Shown here in pieces: positions 15,655-25,233 of a DNA stretch of 64,000 bases. Numbering within the stretch: position 1 is the stretch's first letter; every line of letters starts with the position of its first letter. Origin of the DNA: Castellaniella denitrificans (lineage in GTDB: Bacteria > Pseudomonadota > Gammaproteobacteria > Burkholderiales > Burkholderiaceae_B); contig NZ_JAPWHE010000003.1 in NCBI RefSeq assembly GCF_027214045.1, forward strand, positions 170,168-234,167, in the 5' to 3' direction. The position numbers were made by a program, and so were the translations under genes. Below the pieces are notes generated by a model, which was given only the letters and a program-made list of their open reading frames with translations, was not told the DNA's origin and ran no database searches.

Positions 15655-15711
15655 CGCCCTTGCCGCGCGTGGGGGTTTATGGTGGAGGGTCTCTGAACCA
15701 GGAGCCCTTGC

Positions 15712-17142
15712 ATGAGCCTCACACCTTCTGATGCTTCGCCCAAGGCCCGCCGTGGTCGCCTGCTCACCGTCTGGACGCCCGAGGACCAGGCGTTCTGGGC
15801 CCGGGAAGGCAGCGCCATCGCCAACGTCAATCTCTGGATCTCGATCCCGGCCCTGTTCCTGGCCTTCGCCGTCTGGCAGATGTGGAGCGTGGTGGCCGTC
15901 AACCTGCCCAACCTGGGCTTTCGCTACACCGAAAACGAACTCTTCTGGCTGGCTGCGCTGCCGGCCCTGTCCGGCGCCACGCTGCGCATCTTCTATTCGT
16001 TCATGGTGCCCGTGTTCGGCGGGCGGCGCTGGACGGCGCTGACCACGGCCAGCCTGCTGCTGCCCACCATCGGGGTGGGGCTGGCGATCCAGGATCCGGG
16101 GACGCCGTATTCCACCATGCTGATCTTGGCCCTGCTGTGCGGGCTGGGGGGCGGGAACTTCTCCTCGTCCATGTCCAACATCAGTTTCTTCTTCCCCAAG
16201 GAACGCAAGGGCTCGGCCCTGGGCCTGAACGCCGGGCTGGGCAACCTGGGGGTGTCCTCGGTACAGTTCCTGGCGCCGCTGGTCATCACGATGGGCATCC
16301 TCGGCCCCTGGGCGGGCGGCCCGCAGACGGCACAACTGTCCGGCGCCCACGGTGGCCCGGTCGAAGTCTGGGCGCAGAACGCCGCTTTCATCTGGGTGCC
16401 GTTCATCATCATCGTGTCGATGCTGGCCTGGGTCGGCATGCACGACATCGCCGACGCCAAGGCGTCCTTCCGCGAACAGGCGGTGATCTTCAAGCGCAAG
16501 CACAACTGGATCATGTGCTTTCTTTACCTCGGCACCTTTGGTTCCTTCATCGGCTTTTCCGCCGGATTCCCGCTGCTGATCAAATACCTGTACCCAGAAA
16601 TTCGTCCGTTGCAGTACGCCTGGCTGGGACCGCTGGTCGGTGCCATGGCGCGGCCCTTCGGCGGCTGGCTGTCCGACCGCATCGGCGGCGCGCGGGTCAC
16701 TTTCTGGACCTTCTTCTGGATGATCCTGGGCGTGCTGGGCGTGATGGCCTCCTTGCCGGGCGGCCAGTCGCCGGGGAGCTTCATGGGTTTCCTGCTGTCC
16801 TTCCTGTTCCTGTTCTTCCTGACCGGCATCGGCAATGGTTCCACCTTCGCCATGATTCCCGTGATCTTCAACACCTTGGCGCAGCGCCGCCATGCCGCCG
16901 GGGGCACGGCCGGACAGGTCCGGGCCGACGCCGAGGGCGCCAAGGAATCCGCCGCCGTGCTGGGGTTCAGCAGCGCCATGGGCGCCTACGGCGGCTTTTT
17001 CATCCCCAAGAGTTTCGGGACGTCCTTCGCGCTGACCGGCACTCCCTACGCCGCGCTGGTGTTCTTCGTCGTCTTCTATGCCGTGTCGATCGCCGTGACG
17101 TGGTGGTATTACTCTCGGCGCCGCGCCGAAATCCCGTGCTGA
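15712..17142 (+). CDS. narK: Nitrate/nitrite transporter, NarK family
   Basis: A 476-residue major-facilitator protein of the inner membrane with about 12 helices. The nitrate-porter signature is seen as GLGGGNFSSSMSNISFFFPK (about residues 144-163), followed by GLNAGLGNLGVSS. A second glycine-rich nitrate signature occurs late (GIGNGSTFAMIPVIF, about 371-385). The long loop after helix 6 (about 205-225) fits NarK2-like members. An AGGAG site lies 8 bases before the ATG. It is the first gene of the nitrate operon behind an FNR-type box and 54 bases before narG. It imports nitrate and/or exports nitrite. Only one narK copy is present, whereas some relatives have two. Confidence 0.95.
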   Translation: MSLTPSDASPKARRGRLLTVWTPEDQAFWAREGSAIANVNLWISIPALFLAFAVWQMWSVVAVNLPNLGFRYTENELFWLAALPALSGATLRIFYSFMVPVFGGRRWTALTTASLLLPTIGVGLAIQDPGTPYSTMLILALLCGLGGGNFSSSMSNISFFFPKERKGSALGLNAGLGNLGVSSVQFLAPLVITMGILGPWAGGPQTAQLSGAHGGPVEVWAQNAAFIWVPFIIIVSMLAWVGMHDIADAKASFREQAVIFKRKHNWIMCFLYLGTFGSFIGFSAGFPLLIKYLYPEIRPLQYAWLGPLVGAMARPFGGWLSDRIGGARVTFWTFFWMILGVLGVMASLPGGQSPGSFMGFLLSFLFLFFLTGIGNGSTFAMIPVIFNTLAQRRHAAGGTAGQVRADAEGAKESAAVLGFSSAMGAYGGFFIPKSFGTSFALTGTPYAALVFFVVFYAVSIAVTWWYYSRRRAEIPC

Positions 17143-17196
17143 CGCGCGGCTGCGCCGCCAGCCTGCGGCCGAACCCTTTCTAACGGAGCGCCCATC

Positions 17197-20100
17197 GTGA
17201 GCCATTTCATCGATCGCCTGAAATATTTTTCCCGCCCGAAGGAAACTTTTTCCGACGGGCACGGCGCCGTGGTCCGCGAAGACCGCACCTGGGAAGACGC
17301 CTACCGCAACCGCTGGCAGCACGACAAGATCGTCCGCTCCACCCACGGCGTGAACTGCACCGGGTCCTGCTCCTGGAAAATCTACGTCAAGGGCGGTCTG
17401 GTCACCTGGGAAACGCAGCAGACCGATTACCCGCGCACCCGCCCGGACATGCCCAACCACGAACCGCGCGGCTGTCCGCGCGGGGCCACGTTCTCGTGGT
17501 ACCTGTACAGCGCCAACCGGGTCAAATACCCGATGCTGCGCGGCCGTCTGGCCCGGCTGTGGCGCGAACAGCGCAAGACGATGGGCGCCGTCCAGGCCTG
17601 GGAAGCCATCGTCTCCGATCCGGACAAGGCCGCCAGCTACAAGACCGCGCGCGGCCTGGGCGGCTTCGTCCGCTCGAACTGGGACGAGGTCAACGAGATC
17701 GTTGCGGCGGCCAATATCCACACCATCAAGCGCCACGGTCCGGACCGCATCGCCGGCTTTTCGCCGATCCCGGCCATGTCCATGGTGTCCTACGCCTCGG
17801 GCAGCCGCTATCTGTCGCTGCTGGGCGGGTCGCTGCTCAGCTTCTACGACTGGTATTGCGACCTGCCGCCCTCCAGCCCCCAGACCTGGGGCGAGCAGAC
17901 CGACGTCAGCGAATCGGCCGACTGGTACAACTCGACCTTCATCATGCTGTGGGGCTCGAACGTGCCCCAGACCCGCACGCCCGACGCCCACTTCATGGTC
18001 GAGGCCCGCTACCGGGGGGCCAAGGTCGTGTCCGTGTTCCCGGACTACGCCGAAGGCGCCAAATTCGGCGACATCTGGCTGCATCCCAAGCAGGGCACCG
18101 ACGCGGCGCTCGCCCTGGCGATGGGCCACGTCATCCTCAAGGAATTCCACCTGGCGGGCAAGAGCGCCTACTTCGACCGCTATTGCCGCCAGTACACCGA
18201 CATGCCCTTCCTGGTGCGCCTGGTGCGCCAGGGTGACCGCTACGTGCCCGACCGCAAGCTGCGGGCGGACGATTTCACCGACCGGCTGGGCCAGGACAAC
18301 AACCCCGAATGGAAGACCGTCGCCTTCGACGAGGACACGGATGAACTGATCGTGCCCCAGGGCTCCATCGGTTTCCGCTGGGGTCAACAAGAGGGCGGGG
18401 ACGCCGGCAAGTGGAATCTGGAACTCAAGGACGCCCGGGGCCACGATGTGCGGCCGCGTCTGTCCCTGCTCGATGTCCACGACGAGGTCGCGCCGGTGGC
18501 CTTCCCGTATTTCGGCGGCGTCCACCACGACCATTTCCAGGGCTCGGAACACGACGAGGTCCTGGTGCGCAACCTGCCCGTCAAGCGCGTGCGGACCGCC
18601 GAGGGCGACGTGCTGGTCGCCACGGTGTTCGATCTGTTCGTGGCCAACTACGGCATCGACCGGGGCCTGGGCGGCGACAACGCCGCCGCTTCCTACGATG
18701 ACGATGTGCCCTATACCCCGGCCTGGCAGGAACGCATCACCGGCGTGGACCGCGAAAAGGTCATCACCGTGGCCCGCCAGTTCGCCGACAACGCCGCCAA
18801 GACCGAAGGCAAGTCCATGGTCATCCTGGGCGCCGGCCTGAACCACTGGTACCACATGGACATGGCCTACCGGGGCATCATCAACCTCGTGTCCATGTGC
18901 GGCTGCGTGGGTCAGTCCGGCGGCGGCTGGTGCCACTACGTGGGCCAGGAAAAACTGCGTCCGCAGACCGGCTGGACCATGCTGACCTTCGCGCTGGACT
19001 GGCTGCGTCCGCCGCGCCACATGAACGGCACGTCGTTCTTCTATGCGCACACCGACCAGTGGCGCTACGAAAAGCTCCAGGTGCCGGAACTGCTCTCGCC
19101 CCTGGCGGACGCCTCGAAATACCAGGGCAGCCTGATCGACATGAACGTGCGCGCCGAGCGCATGGGCTGGCTGCCCACGGCGCCGCAACTGCAGACCAAT
19201 CCGCTCCAGGTCGTGCGCGACGCCCGGGCGGCCGGCGTGGATCCCAAGGAATACGCGGTGCGCGGCCTGCGCGATGGCGCGCTGAAATTCTCCTGCGAGG
19301 ATCCCGATCACCCCGACAACTTCCCGCGCAACCTGTTCGTCTGGCGCTCCAACATCCTGGGGTCTTCGGGCAAGGGGCACGAATATTTCCTCAAGCATCT
19401 GCTGGGGACCCAGCATGGCGTGCAGGGCAAGGACCTGGGCGAGGCGGGAGGGGTCAAACCCCTGGAGGTGGCCTGGCACGACGATGCGCCGCAGGGCAAG
19501 CTCGACCTGTTGGTGACCCTCGACTTCCGCATGTCCACGACCTGTCTGTATTCGGACGTGGTGCTGCCCACGGCGACCTGGTACGAAAAGAACGACCTGA
19601 ACACGTCCGACATGCACCCCTTCATCCACCCGCTGTCGGCGGCCGTGGACCCGGTCTGGGAATCGCGCAGCGACTGGGAAATCTACAAGGGTCTGGCGAA
19701 GAAATTTTCCGAGCTGGCGGCCGACGCGGATCTGCCCGACGAGGACCTGGTGCTGCAGCCCCTGCAGCACGATTCTCCGGGCGAACTCAGCGACCCCTAC
19801 GATGTGCGCGAATGGCGCAAGGGCGAATGCGACCTGGTCCCCGGCAAGACGATGCCGAACATGATGGTCGTGAACCGGGACTACAAACATGTCTACGAGC
19901 GTTTCACCACGCTCGGGCCGCTGGCCGAGAAACTGGGCAACGGCGGCAAGGGCATTTCCTGGGACACGAAGGAAGAGGTCGAGTTCCTCGGCAAGCTGAA
20001 CGGCCGCGAGCGCGAGCCCGGCGTCGGCCAGGGCCAGCCGCGCATCTTCACCGACATCGACGCCTGCGAGACCGTCCTGACCCTGGCGCCCGAAACCAAT

Positions 20101-20952
20101 GGTCACGTCGCCCTGAAGGCCTGGGAGGCCCTGTCCAAATTCACCGGACGGGACCATTCCCACCTGGTCAAATCCAGCGAACACGAAAAAATCCGCTTCC
20201 GCGACATCCAGGCCCAGCCGCGCAAGATCCTGACCTCGCCCACCTGGTCGGGCATCGAGTCCGACAAGGTCAGCTACAGCGCCGGCTATACCAACGTGCA
20301 TGAACTGATTCCATGGCGCACGCTGACCGGACGCCAGGAACTCTACCAGGACCACCCCTGGATGCGCGATTTCGGCGAAGCCCTGTGCGTGTACCGGCCG
20401 CCGGTGGACACCAAGACCATCGGACCCATGCTGGACAAGCGCTTCAGCAATGGCGAACCGCACGTGGTGCTGAACTTCATCACGCCGCACCAGAAATGGG
20501 GGATTCACTCCACCTATTCCGACAACCTGATCATGCTCACGCTCTCGCGCGGCGGCCCGATCGTCTGGATGTCGGAGATCGACGCGGCCAAGGCCGGCAT
20601 CGTGGACAACGACTGGATCGAGGTCTTCAACGTCAACGGGGCGCTGGTCGCGCGCGCCGTGGTCAGTCAGCGCGTGCCCGAGGGCATGACCATGATGTAC
20701 CACGCCCAGGAAAAGATCGTGAACGTGCCCGGGTCCGAGATCACCGGCAAACGCGGCGGGATCCACAATTCCGTGACCCGCACCGTGCTCAAGCCGACGC
20801 ACATGATCGGCGGCTACGCCCAGTTGTCCTACGGCTTCAACTACTACGGCACGGTCGGTTCGAACCGCGACGAGTTCGTGGTCGTGCGCAAAATGAAAAA
20901 CATCGACTGGATGGACGAAACCCACGAGGTTTCCGCCCAGACGCAGGCCTGA
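17197..20952 (+). CDS. narG: Respiratory nitrate reductase alpha subunit
   Basis: Catalytic subunit of the membrane-bound, cytoplasm-facing nitrate reductase, 1251 residues, which is normal length. It binds bis-MGD molybdenum and the FS0 4Fe-4S cluster. The cluster ligands are H50, C54, C58 and C93, one position later than in E. coli (49/53/57/92), and the molybdenum-ligand Asp falls in the WGSNVPQTRTPDAHF segment near 223. Identity to E. coli NarG is high along the whole protein, including its N-terminal remnant signal and the end (GTVGSNRDEFVVVRKMKN). Start is GTG 17197. It lies 12 bases before narH and depends on the moa/mob/moe genes of this window for its cofactor. Confidence 0.98.
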   Translation: MSHFIDRLKYFSRPKETFSDGHGAVVREDRTWEDAYRNRWQHDKIVRSTHGVNCTGSCSWKIYVKGGLVTWETQQTDYPRTRPDMPNHEPRGCPRGATFSWYLYSANRVKYPMLRGRLARLWREQRKTMGAVQAWEAIVSDPDKAASYKTARGLGGFVRSNWDEVNEIVAAANIHTIKRHGPDRIAGFSPIPAMSMVSYASGSRYLSLLGGSLLSFYDWYCDLPPSSPQTWGEQTDVSESADWYNSTFIMLWGSNVPQTRTPDAHFMVEARYRGAKVVSVFPDYAEGAKFGDIWLHPKQGTDAALALAMGHVILKEFHLAGKSAYFDRYCRQYTDMPFLVRLVRQGDRYVPDRKLRADDFTDRLGQDNNPEWKTVAFDEDTDELIVPQGSIGFRWGQQEGGDAGKWNLELKDARGHDVRPRLSLLDVHDEVAPVAFPYFGGVHHDHFQGSEHDEVLVRNLPVKRVRTAEGDVLVATVFDLFVANYGIDRGLGGDNAAASYDDDVPYTPAWQERITGVDREKVITVARQFADNAAKTEGKSMVILGAGLNHWYHMDMAYRGIINLVSMCGCVGQSGGGWCHYVGQEKLRPQTGWTMLTFALDWLRPPRHMNGTSFFYAHTDQWRYEKLQVPELLSPLADASKYQGSLIDMNVRAERMGWLPTAPQLQTNPLQVVRDARAAGVDPKEYAVRGLRDGALKFSCEDPDHPDNFPRNLFVWRSNILGSSGKGHEYFLKHLLGTQHGVQGKDLGEAGGVKPLEVAWHDDAPQGKLDLLVTLDFRMSTTCLYSDVVLPTATWYEKNDLNTSDMHPFIHPLSAAVDPVWESRSDWEIYKGLAKKFSELAADADLPDEDLVLQPLQHDSPGELSDPYDVREWRKGECDLVPGKTMPNMMVVNRDYKHVYERFTTLGPLAEKLGNGGKGISWDTKEEVEFLGKLNGREREPGVGQGQPRIFTDIDACETVLTLAPETNGHVALKAWEALSKFTGRDHSHLVKSSEHEKIRFRDIQAQPRKILTSPTWSGIESDKVSYSAGYTNVHELIPWRTLTGRQELYQDHPWMRDFGEALCVYRPPVDTKTIGPMLDKRFSNGEPHVVLNFITPHQKWGIHSTYSDNLIMLTLSRGGPIVWMSEIDAAKAGIVDNDWIEVFNVNGALVARAVVSQRVPEGMTMMYHAQEKIVNVPGSEITGKRGGIHNSVTRTVLKPTHMIGGYAQLSYGFNYYGTVGSNRDEFVVVRKMKNIDWMDETHEVSAQTQA

Positions 20953-20964
20953 GGAGTCCGACCC

Positions 20965-22506
20965 ATGAAAATCCGCGCGCAAGTCGCCATGGTCCTGAAC
21001 CTGGACAAATGCATCGGCTGCCATACCTGTTCGATCACCTGCAAGAACGTCTGGACGTCCCGCGAAGGCATGGAATACGCCTGGTTCAACAACGTCGAGA
21101 CCAAGCCCGGCGTGGGCTACCCCAAGGACTGGGAAAACCAGGACCGCTGGAACGGCGGCTGGCGCCGCCGCGACAACGGCCGCATCGAGCCGCGCCAGGG
21201 CGGCAAGCTGCGCCTGCTGTCGCGCATCTTCTCGAACCCGAACCTGCCCGAAATCGACGATTACTACGAGCCCTTCACCTACGACTACGACTACTTGCAG
21301 AAGGCCCCGGAACGCACCACGCCCCCCGTGGCGCGGCCGCGTTCCCTGATCACCGGCCAGCGCATGGAGAAGATCGAGTGGGGCCCCAACTGGGAAGAAA
21401 TCCTGGGGGGCGAGTTCGCCAAGCGTTCGCAGGACTACAACTTCGAGGCGGTGCAGAAGGACATCTACGGGCAGTTCGAGAACACCTTCATGATGTATTT
21501 GCCGCGCCTGTGCGAGCACTGCCTGAACCCCACCTGCGTGGCCAGTTGTCCGTCCGGCTCCATCTACAAGCGGGCCGAGGACGGCATCGTCCTGATCGAC
21601 CAGGACAAGTGCCGCGGCTGGCGCATGTGCGTGTCCGGCTGCCCTTACAAGAAGATCTACTACAACTGGAAGTCCGGCAAGGCGGAAAAGTGCATTTTCT
21701 GCTATCCGCGCATCGAGGCCGGCATGCCCACGGTCTGTTCCGAGACCTGCGTGGGCCGGATCCGCTATCTGGGCGTGCTGCTTTACGACGCCGACGGCAT
21801 CGAGGCCGCCGCCGGCACGCTCCATGAAAAGGATCTCTACCAGGCGCAGCTGGACCTGTTTCTGGACCCGGAGGACCCGGAGGTCCGCCGCCAGGCCCTG
21901 GCCGACGGCATTCCGGAAAACTGGCTGGACGCGGCCCGCAATTCCCCGGTCTACAAGATGGCCGTCGAATGGAAGATCGCCTTCCCCCTGCATCCGGAAT
22001 ACCGCACCCTGCCCATGGTCTGGTACGTGCCGCCGCTCTCGCCCATCCAGTCCGCCGCCAACAGCGGGCAGATCGGCGCGTTCGGCGAGATTCCCGACGT
22101 GCAGTCGCTGCGCATTCCCCTGCGCTATCTGGCGAACCTGCTGACGGCCGGCGACGAGGCGCCGATCGCCACGGCGTTGGAGCGCCTGCTGGGCATGCGC
22201 GCCTTCATGCGGGCGCGTTCGGTGGACCGCCAGGAACGCCACGACATCCTGGACCAGGTCGGCCTGACCTTGCATCAGGTCGAGGACATGCACCGCTATC
22301 TCGCCATCGCCAACTACGAGGACCGCTTCGTGGTGCCCACCGCCCACCGGGAAAACGCCGAGAACGCCTTCGAGATCCGGGGCGGCTGCGGGTTCACCTT
22401 CGGCAACGGCTGTTCGGGCGGCACATCCGAGGGCTCGCTGTTCGGCAAACCGCGCAACAAGCGCAAGCCGAGCGTGGTGTTCCTCGACCCGGCCCGCTCG
22501 GCCTGA
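20965..22506 (+). CDS. narH: Respiratory nitrate reductase beta subunit
   Basis: Iron-sulfur electron-transfer subunit, 513 residues, linking NarI haems to NarG. Four cysteine groups are visible: CIGCHTCSITC near residue 13, CEHCLNPTCVASC near 182, CRGWRMCVSGC near 215 (the Trp in place of a Cys marks the 3Fe-4S cluster) and KCIFC with CSETC near 243-265. It sits between narG and narJ with gaps of about 12 bases on each side. It has no signal peptide, as expected for a cytoplasmic subunit. The C-terminal region is complete. Confidence 0.98.
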   Translation: MKIRAQVAMVLNLDKCIGCHTCSITCKNVWTSREGMEYAWFNNVETKPGVGYPKDWENQDRWNGGWRRRDNGRIEPRQGGKLRLLSRIFSNPNLPEIDDYYEPFTYDYDYLQKAPERTTPPVARPRSLITGQRMEKIEWGPNWEEILGGEFAKRSQDYNFEAVQKDIYGQFENTFMMYLPRLCEHCLNPTCVASCPSGSIYKRAEDGIVLIDQDKCRGWRMCVSGCPYKKIYYNWKSGKAEKCIFCYPRIEAGMPTVCSETCVGRIRYLGVLLYDADGIEAAAGTLHEKDLYQAQLDLFLDPEDPEVRRQALADGIPENWLDAARNSPVYKMAVEWKIAFPLHPEYRTLPMVWYVPPLSPIQSAANSGQIGAFGEIPDVQSLRIPLRYLANLLTAGDEAPIATALERLLGMRAFMRARSVDRQERHDILDQVGLTLHQVEDMHRYLAIANYEDRFVVPTAHRENAENAFEIRGGCGFTFGNGCSGGTSEGSLFGKPRNKRKPSVVFLDPARSA

Positions 22507-22519
22507 ACGGAGGCATGAC

Positions 22520-23218
22520 ATGGATTCCGTCACGACTTCCCGCCAGGCACCGGTTTTCTCCATCCTGTCCGTGTTGCTCGGCTATCCCGAGCGGGACTGG
22601 CTGGACGCCCTGCCGGAACTGCACGCGACCCTGCCGGCCGAGGCGCGCGCCCGGCTGGCACCCCTGTTCGACTTCCTGGACCGGGGAGAGGACCTGATCG
22701 ACCTCCAGGAACAGTACGTCGCCACCTTCGACCGCCGGGCGGCCCATTCCCTGCATCTGTTCGAGCACGTGCACGGGGAATCCCGCGACCGCGGCCAGGC
22801 CATGGTGGATCTGCGCAACGAATACCTGAAACACGGGCTGGAGCCCGACACCACGGAACTGCCCGACTACGTGCCGCTGTTCCTGGAATTCCTCGGCCAG
22901 ATCCCGGCCGAGGCGGCGGAGAACCTGCTGGGCGACGCCATCCATGTGCTGGCCCGGCTGGGCGACAAGCTTGCTGAATCGGGCAGCCCCTACGCCTGCC
23001 TGTTCGCCCAGTTGCGGACCATGACCGACGTCGAACCCGAGGTCCTGCCCGATCCCCCCGAAGGGGACATGGAAGAGACCCTGATCACCTTCGGCCCCCA
23101 GGCCGACGGCACCGAACCGCCTGTCATGCGGCGTCCGGGCGGCGGGGATGTCGCGCAGCCCATCGTGTTCCACCCGCCCCGTTCCCGCAAGGCCGGCCCG
23201 GCCGACGGCCAGGACTGA
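22520..23218 (+). CDS. narJ: Nitrate reductase molybdenum-cofactor assembly chaperone
   Basis: A dedicated chaperone of the TorD/DmsD/NarJ family, 232 residues, that holds NarG until the FS0 cluster and the molybdenum cofactor are inserted. The family pattern includes LSVLLGYPERDW near the start and an all-helical middle with FEHVHGESRDRGQAM near residue 80, nearly identical to other NarJ proteins. The C-terminal tail (about 175-232) is polar and low in conservation, as usual. It lies between narH and narI, in the canonical order. Confidence 0.96.
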   Translation: MDSVTTSRQAPVFSILSVLLGYPERDWLDALPELHATLPAEARARLAPLFDFLDRGEDLIDLQEQYVATFDRRAAHSLHLFEHVHGESRDRGQAMVDLRNEYLKHGLEPDTTELPDYVPLFLEFLGQIPAEAAENLLGDAIHVLARLGDKLAESGSPYACLFAQLRTMTDVEPEVLPDPPEGDMEETLITFGPQADGTEPPVMRRPGGGDVAQPIVFHPPRSRKAGPADGQD

Positions 23219-23228
23219 GGAGATTCCG

Positions 23229-23915
23229 ATGAAAGACACACTCGATCTGTTCTTCTTTGGGGTGTACCCCTATATCGCGCTGACCGTGTTCTTCGTGGGC
23301 AGCCTGCTGCGTTTCGAGCGCGAGCAGTACACGTGGAAAAGCGACTCCAGCCAGCTATTGCGGCGTGGGTCGCTGCGTTGGGGCGGCAACCTGTTCCACA
23401 TCGGGATCATCTCCTTGTTCTTCACCCATCTGGTGGGGCTGCTGACACCGCCGGCCGTCTATCACGCCTTCGGCGTGACGACGGAGTTCAAACAGATGAT
23501 GGCCATCGTGGTCGGCGCGATCCTGGGGGTCGTGTGCCTGATCGGCCTGCTGCTGCTGATCCATCGCCGCTGGTCCGAAATCCGCCTGGCCCACAATTCC
23601 AATCTGTCCGACTGGGTGACGCTGCTGTGGATCCTGCTGGTCCTGGTGGTGGGGCTGGTCTCGATCTTCACGTCCGTGCGCCACACCGATGGGGCGGTGA
23701 TGATCCAGCTGGGCGAATGGGCGCAGCGCATCGTCACCTTCCGTGGCGGCGCGGTCGGCGCCCTGGCGGGGGTGCCCGCCGTCTACCGCCTGCACATGGT
23801 GCTGGGCATGACGCTGTTCGTGATCTTCCCCTTTACCCGCCTGGTGCACGTGTGGTCGGGCTTCGCTTCGGTCACCTACCTGGCGCGGGCCTGGCAGATC
23901 GTGCGGCCGCGCTGA
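23229..23915 (+). CDS. narI: Respiratory nitrate reductase gamma subunit (cytochrome b)
   Basis: Membrane dihaem cytochrome b, 228 residues, with five helices. It oxidises quinol and passes electrons to NarH. Histidines in the second helix (NLFHIGIISLFFTHLVG) and in the last (YRLHMVLGMTLFV and FTRLVHVWSG) are the haem ligand pattern. The reading frame is open further upstream inside narJ, but ATG 23229 gives the conserved N-terminus (MKDTLDLFFFGVYPY), follows an AGGAG site and comes 10 bases after the narJ stop. It is followed after 18 bases by a parvulin gene. Confidence 0.97.
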   Translation: MKDTLDLFFFGVYPYIALTVFFVGSLLRFEREQYTWKSDSSQLLRRGSLRWGGNLFHIGIISLFFTHLVGLLTPPAVYHAFGVTTEFKQMMAIVVGAILGVVCLIGLLLLIHRRWSEIRLAHNSNLSDWVTLLWILLVLVVGLVSIFTSVRHTDGAVMIQLGEWAQRIVTFRGGAVGALAGVPAVYRLHMVLGMTLFVIFPFTRLVHVWSGFASVTYLARAWQIVRPR

Positions 23916-23933
23916 CCGGACCCGGGAAACGGA

Positions 23934-24680
23934 ATGATCACCGTCAACGACACGACCATCACCGAGGCCGAGATCCTGGCCGAGGTGCCGCGCCATCAGC
24001 GTGAAGCCAACCCCCGCCTGGCCGCCGGCCAGGAACTGGTGCTGCGCGTCCTGTGCCGCCAGCGCGCCGCCGAACTGGACCTGTCGGCCGAGGACGACGA
24101 GGCCCTGCTGGATGCCGTGCTGGCCCGCGATGTGCGCACGCCCGAAGCGGACGAGGCCAGTTGCCGACGCTACTATGAGCAGCATCCCGACGAATTCCGC
24201 GAAGGCGACCGCGTCGAGGCCTGGCACATCCTGTTCCAGGCCACGTCCGGTCTGGACGTGCAGAAATTGCGCGCCCGCGCCAACGGCATTCTGGCCGAGT
24301 TGCACCGCGACGGCCTGGGCGCGTTCGCGGCCTGCGCCCGGCGCTATTCCAACTGTCCGTCCGGGGCCAAGGGCGGTGCCCTGGGCGAACTGTCCCGTGG
24401 CGAAATGGTGCCGGAATTCGAGCGGGCGATCTTCGCTCTGCCGGAATACACCCTGGGCGGCGAGCTGGTCGAGACCCGCTTCGGTTTTCATATCGTGCGC
24501 ACCGGCTTCAGGATCGAAGGCCGCGCCCTGCCGTTCGAGGACGTGCATGAGAGGCTGGCGGGCTGGCTGGAAGAAGCCAGCCGACGGCGGGCGGTGCACC
24601 AGTACTTGCAGCAGTTGGTCGGGGGCGCTCGCATCGAGGGCATCCCCATGCAGGGCGCGGATTCGCCGCTGGTCCAATAA
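23934..24680 (+). CDS. Parvulin-type peptidyl-prolyl isomerase of the nar operon
   Basis: A 248-residue protein with a parvulin (PpiC/rotamase) domain at about 95-200. Family hallmarks are AWHILFQA, a FAACARRYSNCPSGAKGGALGE block (CPS in place of the usual DPS), and TRFGFHIVR near 184. The N-terminal helical part (about 1-90) resembles the NifM/SurA-like chaperone half. There is no signal peptide, so it acts in the cytoplasm. It is the last gene of the nitrate operon. Parvulin genes at this position occur in other proteobacterial nar operons, and a role in NarGH folding or maturation is inferred from that. Confidence 0.88.
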   Translation: MITVNDTTITEAEILAEVPRHQREANPRLAAGQELVLRVLCRQRAAELDLSAEDDEALLDAVLARDVRTPEADEASCRRYYEQHPDEFREGDRVEAWHILFQATSGLDVQKLRARANGILAELHRDGLGAFAACARRYSNCPSGAKGGALGELSRGEMVPEFERAIFALPEYTLGGELVETRFGFHIVRTGFRIEGRALPFEDVHERLAGWLEEASRRRAVHQYLQQLVGGARIEGIPMQGADSPLVQ

Positions 24681-24749
24681 AAGACTCCCGCGCCGCGCAG
24701 CCTGCGGCCGCTTGCCGCCCCCGCTCTTCCTTCGGACGCGGCCGGCGCC

Positions 24750-25214
24750 TCACGCGGCTGTCGTTAAACCGCCCGCCGCCACGCGCTCGGGCGCGATGCG
24801 GATCGCGGCCGGAGGGAAGGGCGGAATCACGTCGGCCAGCGTATGGGCGTCCAGGTGGTCCATGAAGGCCTGCATCGCGCCCGCCACGATGGGTTTCAGG
24901 CCGCAGCAACCGCTCAGGATGCAGTGGTTGTCTGTGCCCATGCATTCCACCAGCGCCAGGTCGTTCTCCATGTCGCGGATCAGCGCCCCCAGGCGGATCT
25001 TTCCGGGCTCGTGGGCCAGCTCCATGCCGCCGTTCTTGCCGCGTACCGTGCGGATCCAGCCGCGCTGGGCCAGACGGTGCGTGATCTTCATCAGGTGCGG
25101 TTCGGAGATGCCGTAGACCTGGGCGATCTCGGCGATCGTGCAAAGGCGGTCGCGGTGGCTGCCCAGATAGATCAGCAGCCGCACCGCGTAGTCGCTCATG
25201 TTGGTCAGGCGCAT
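24750..25214 (-). CDS. nsrR: NsrR, nitric-oxide-sensing Rrf2 repressor
   Basis: A 154-residue Rrf2-family repressor. A winged helix-turn-helix (about 1-65) carries the Rrf2 recognition pattern ISEPHLMKITHRL. The [Fe-S] ligands are C91, C98 and C103 or C104, and Asp8, a known ligand in NsrR, is present. NO destroys the cluster and releases DNA. It is the third gene of the haemoglobin-nnrS-nsrR operon, and a good NsrR-type operator overlaps the promoter of that operon, so autoregulation is likely. The gene starts 19 bases after nnrS. Confidence 0.92.
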   Translation of the reverse strand: MRLTNMSDYAVRLLIYLGSHRDRLCTIAEIAQVYGISEPHLMKITHRLAQRGWIRTVRGKNGGMELAHEPGKIRLGALIRDMENDLALVECMGTDNHCILSGCCGLKPIVAGAMQAFMDHLDAHTLADVIPPFPPAAIRIAPERVAAGGLTTAA

Positions 25215-25233
25215 GGTGGGTTCCTGTCCGGTC

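Noticed and set aside
15646-22563. Very long open frame of about 2300 codons antisense to narK-narGHJ
   Set aside because: High-GC coding bias leaves the opposite frame open. The plus strand carries unmistakable nar genes with all cofactor motifs, and the antisense translation is low in complexity and resembles no family.
24681-24749. Possible terminator between the parvulin gene and nsrR
   Set aside because: GC-rich partial repeats only; no stable stem with a U-tract on either strand.
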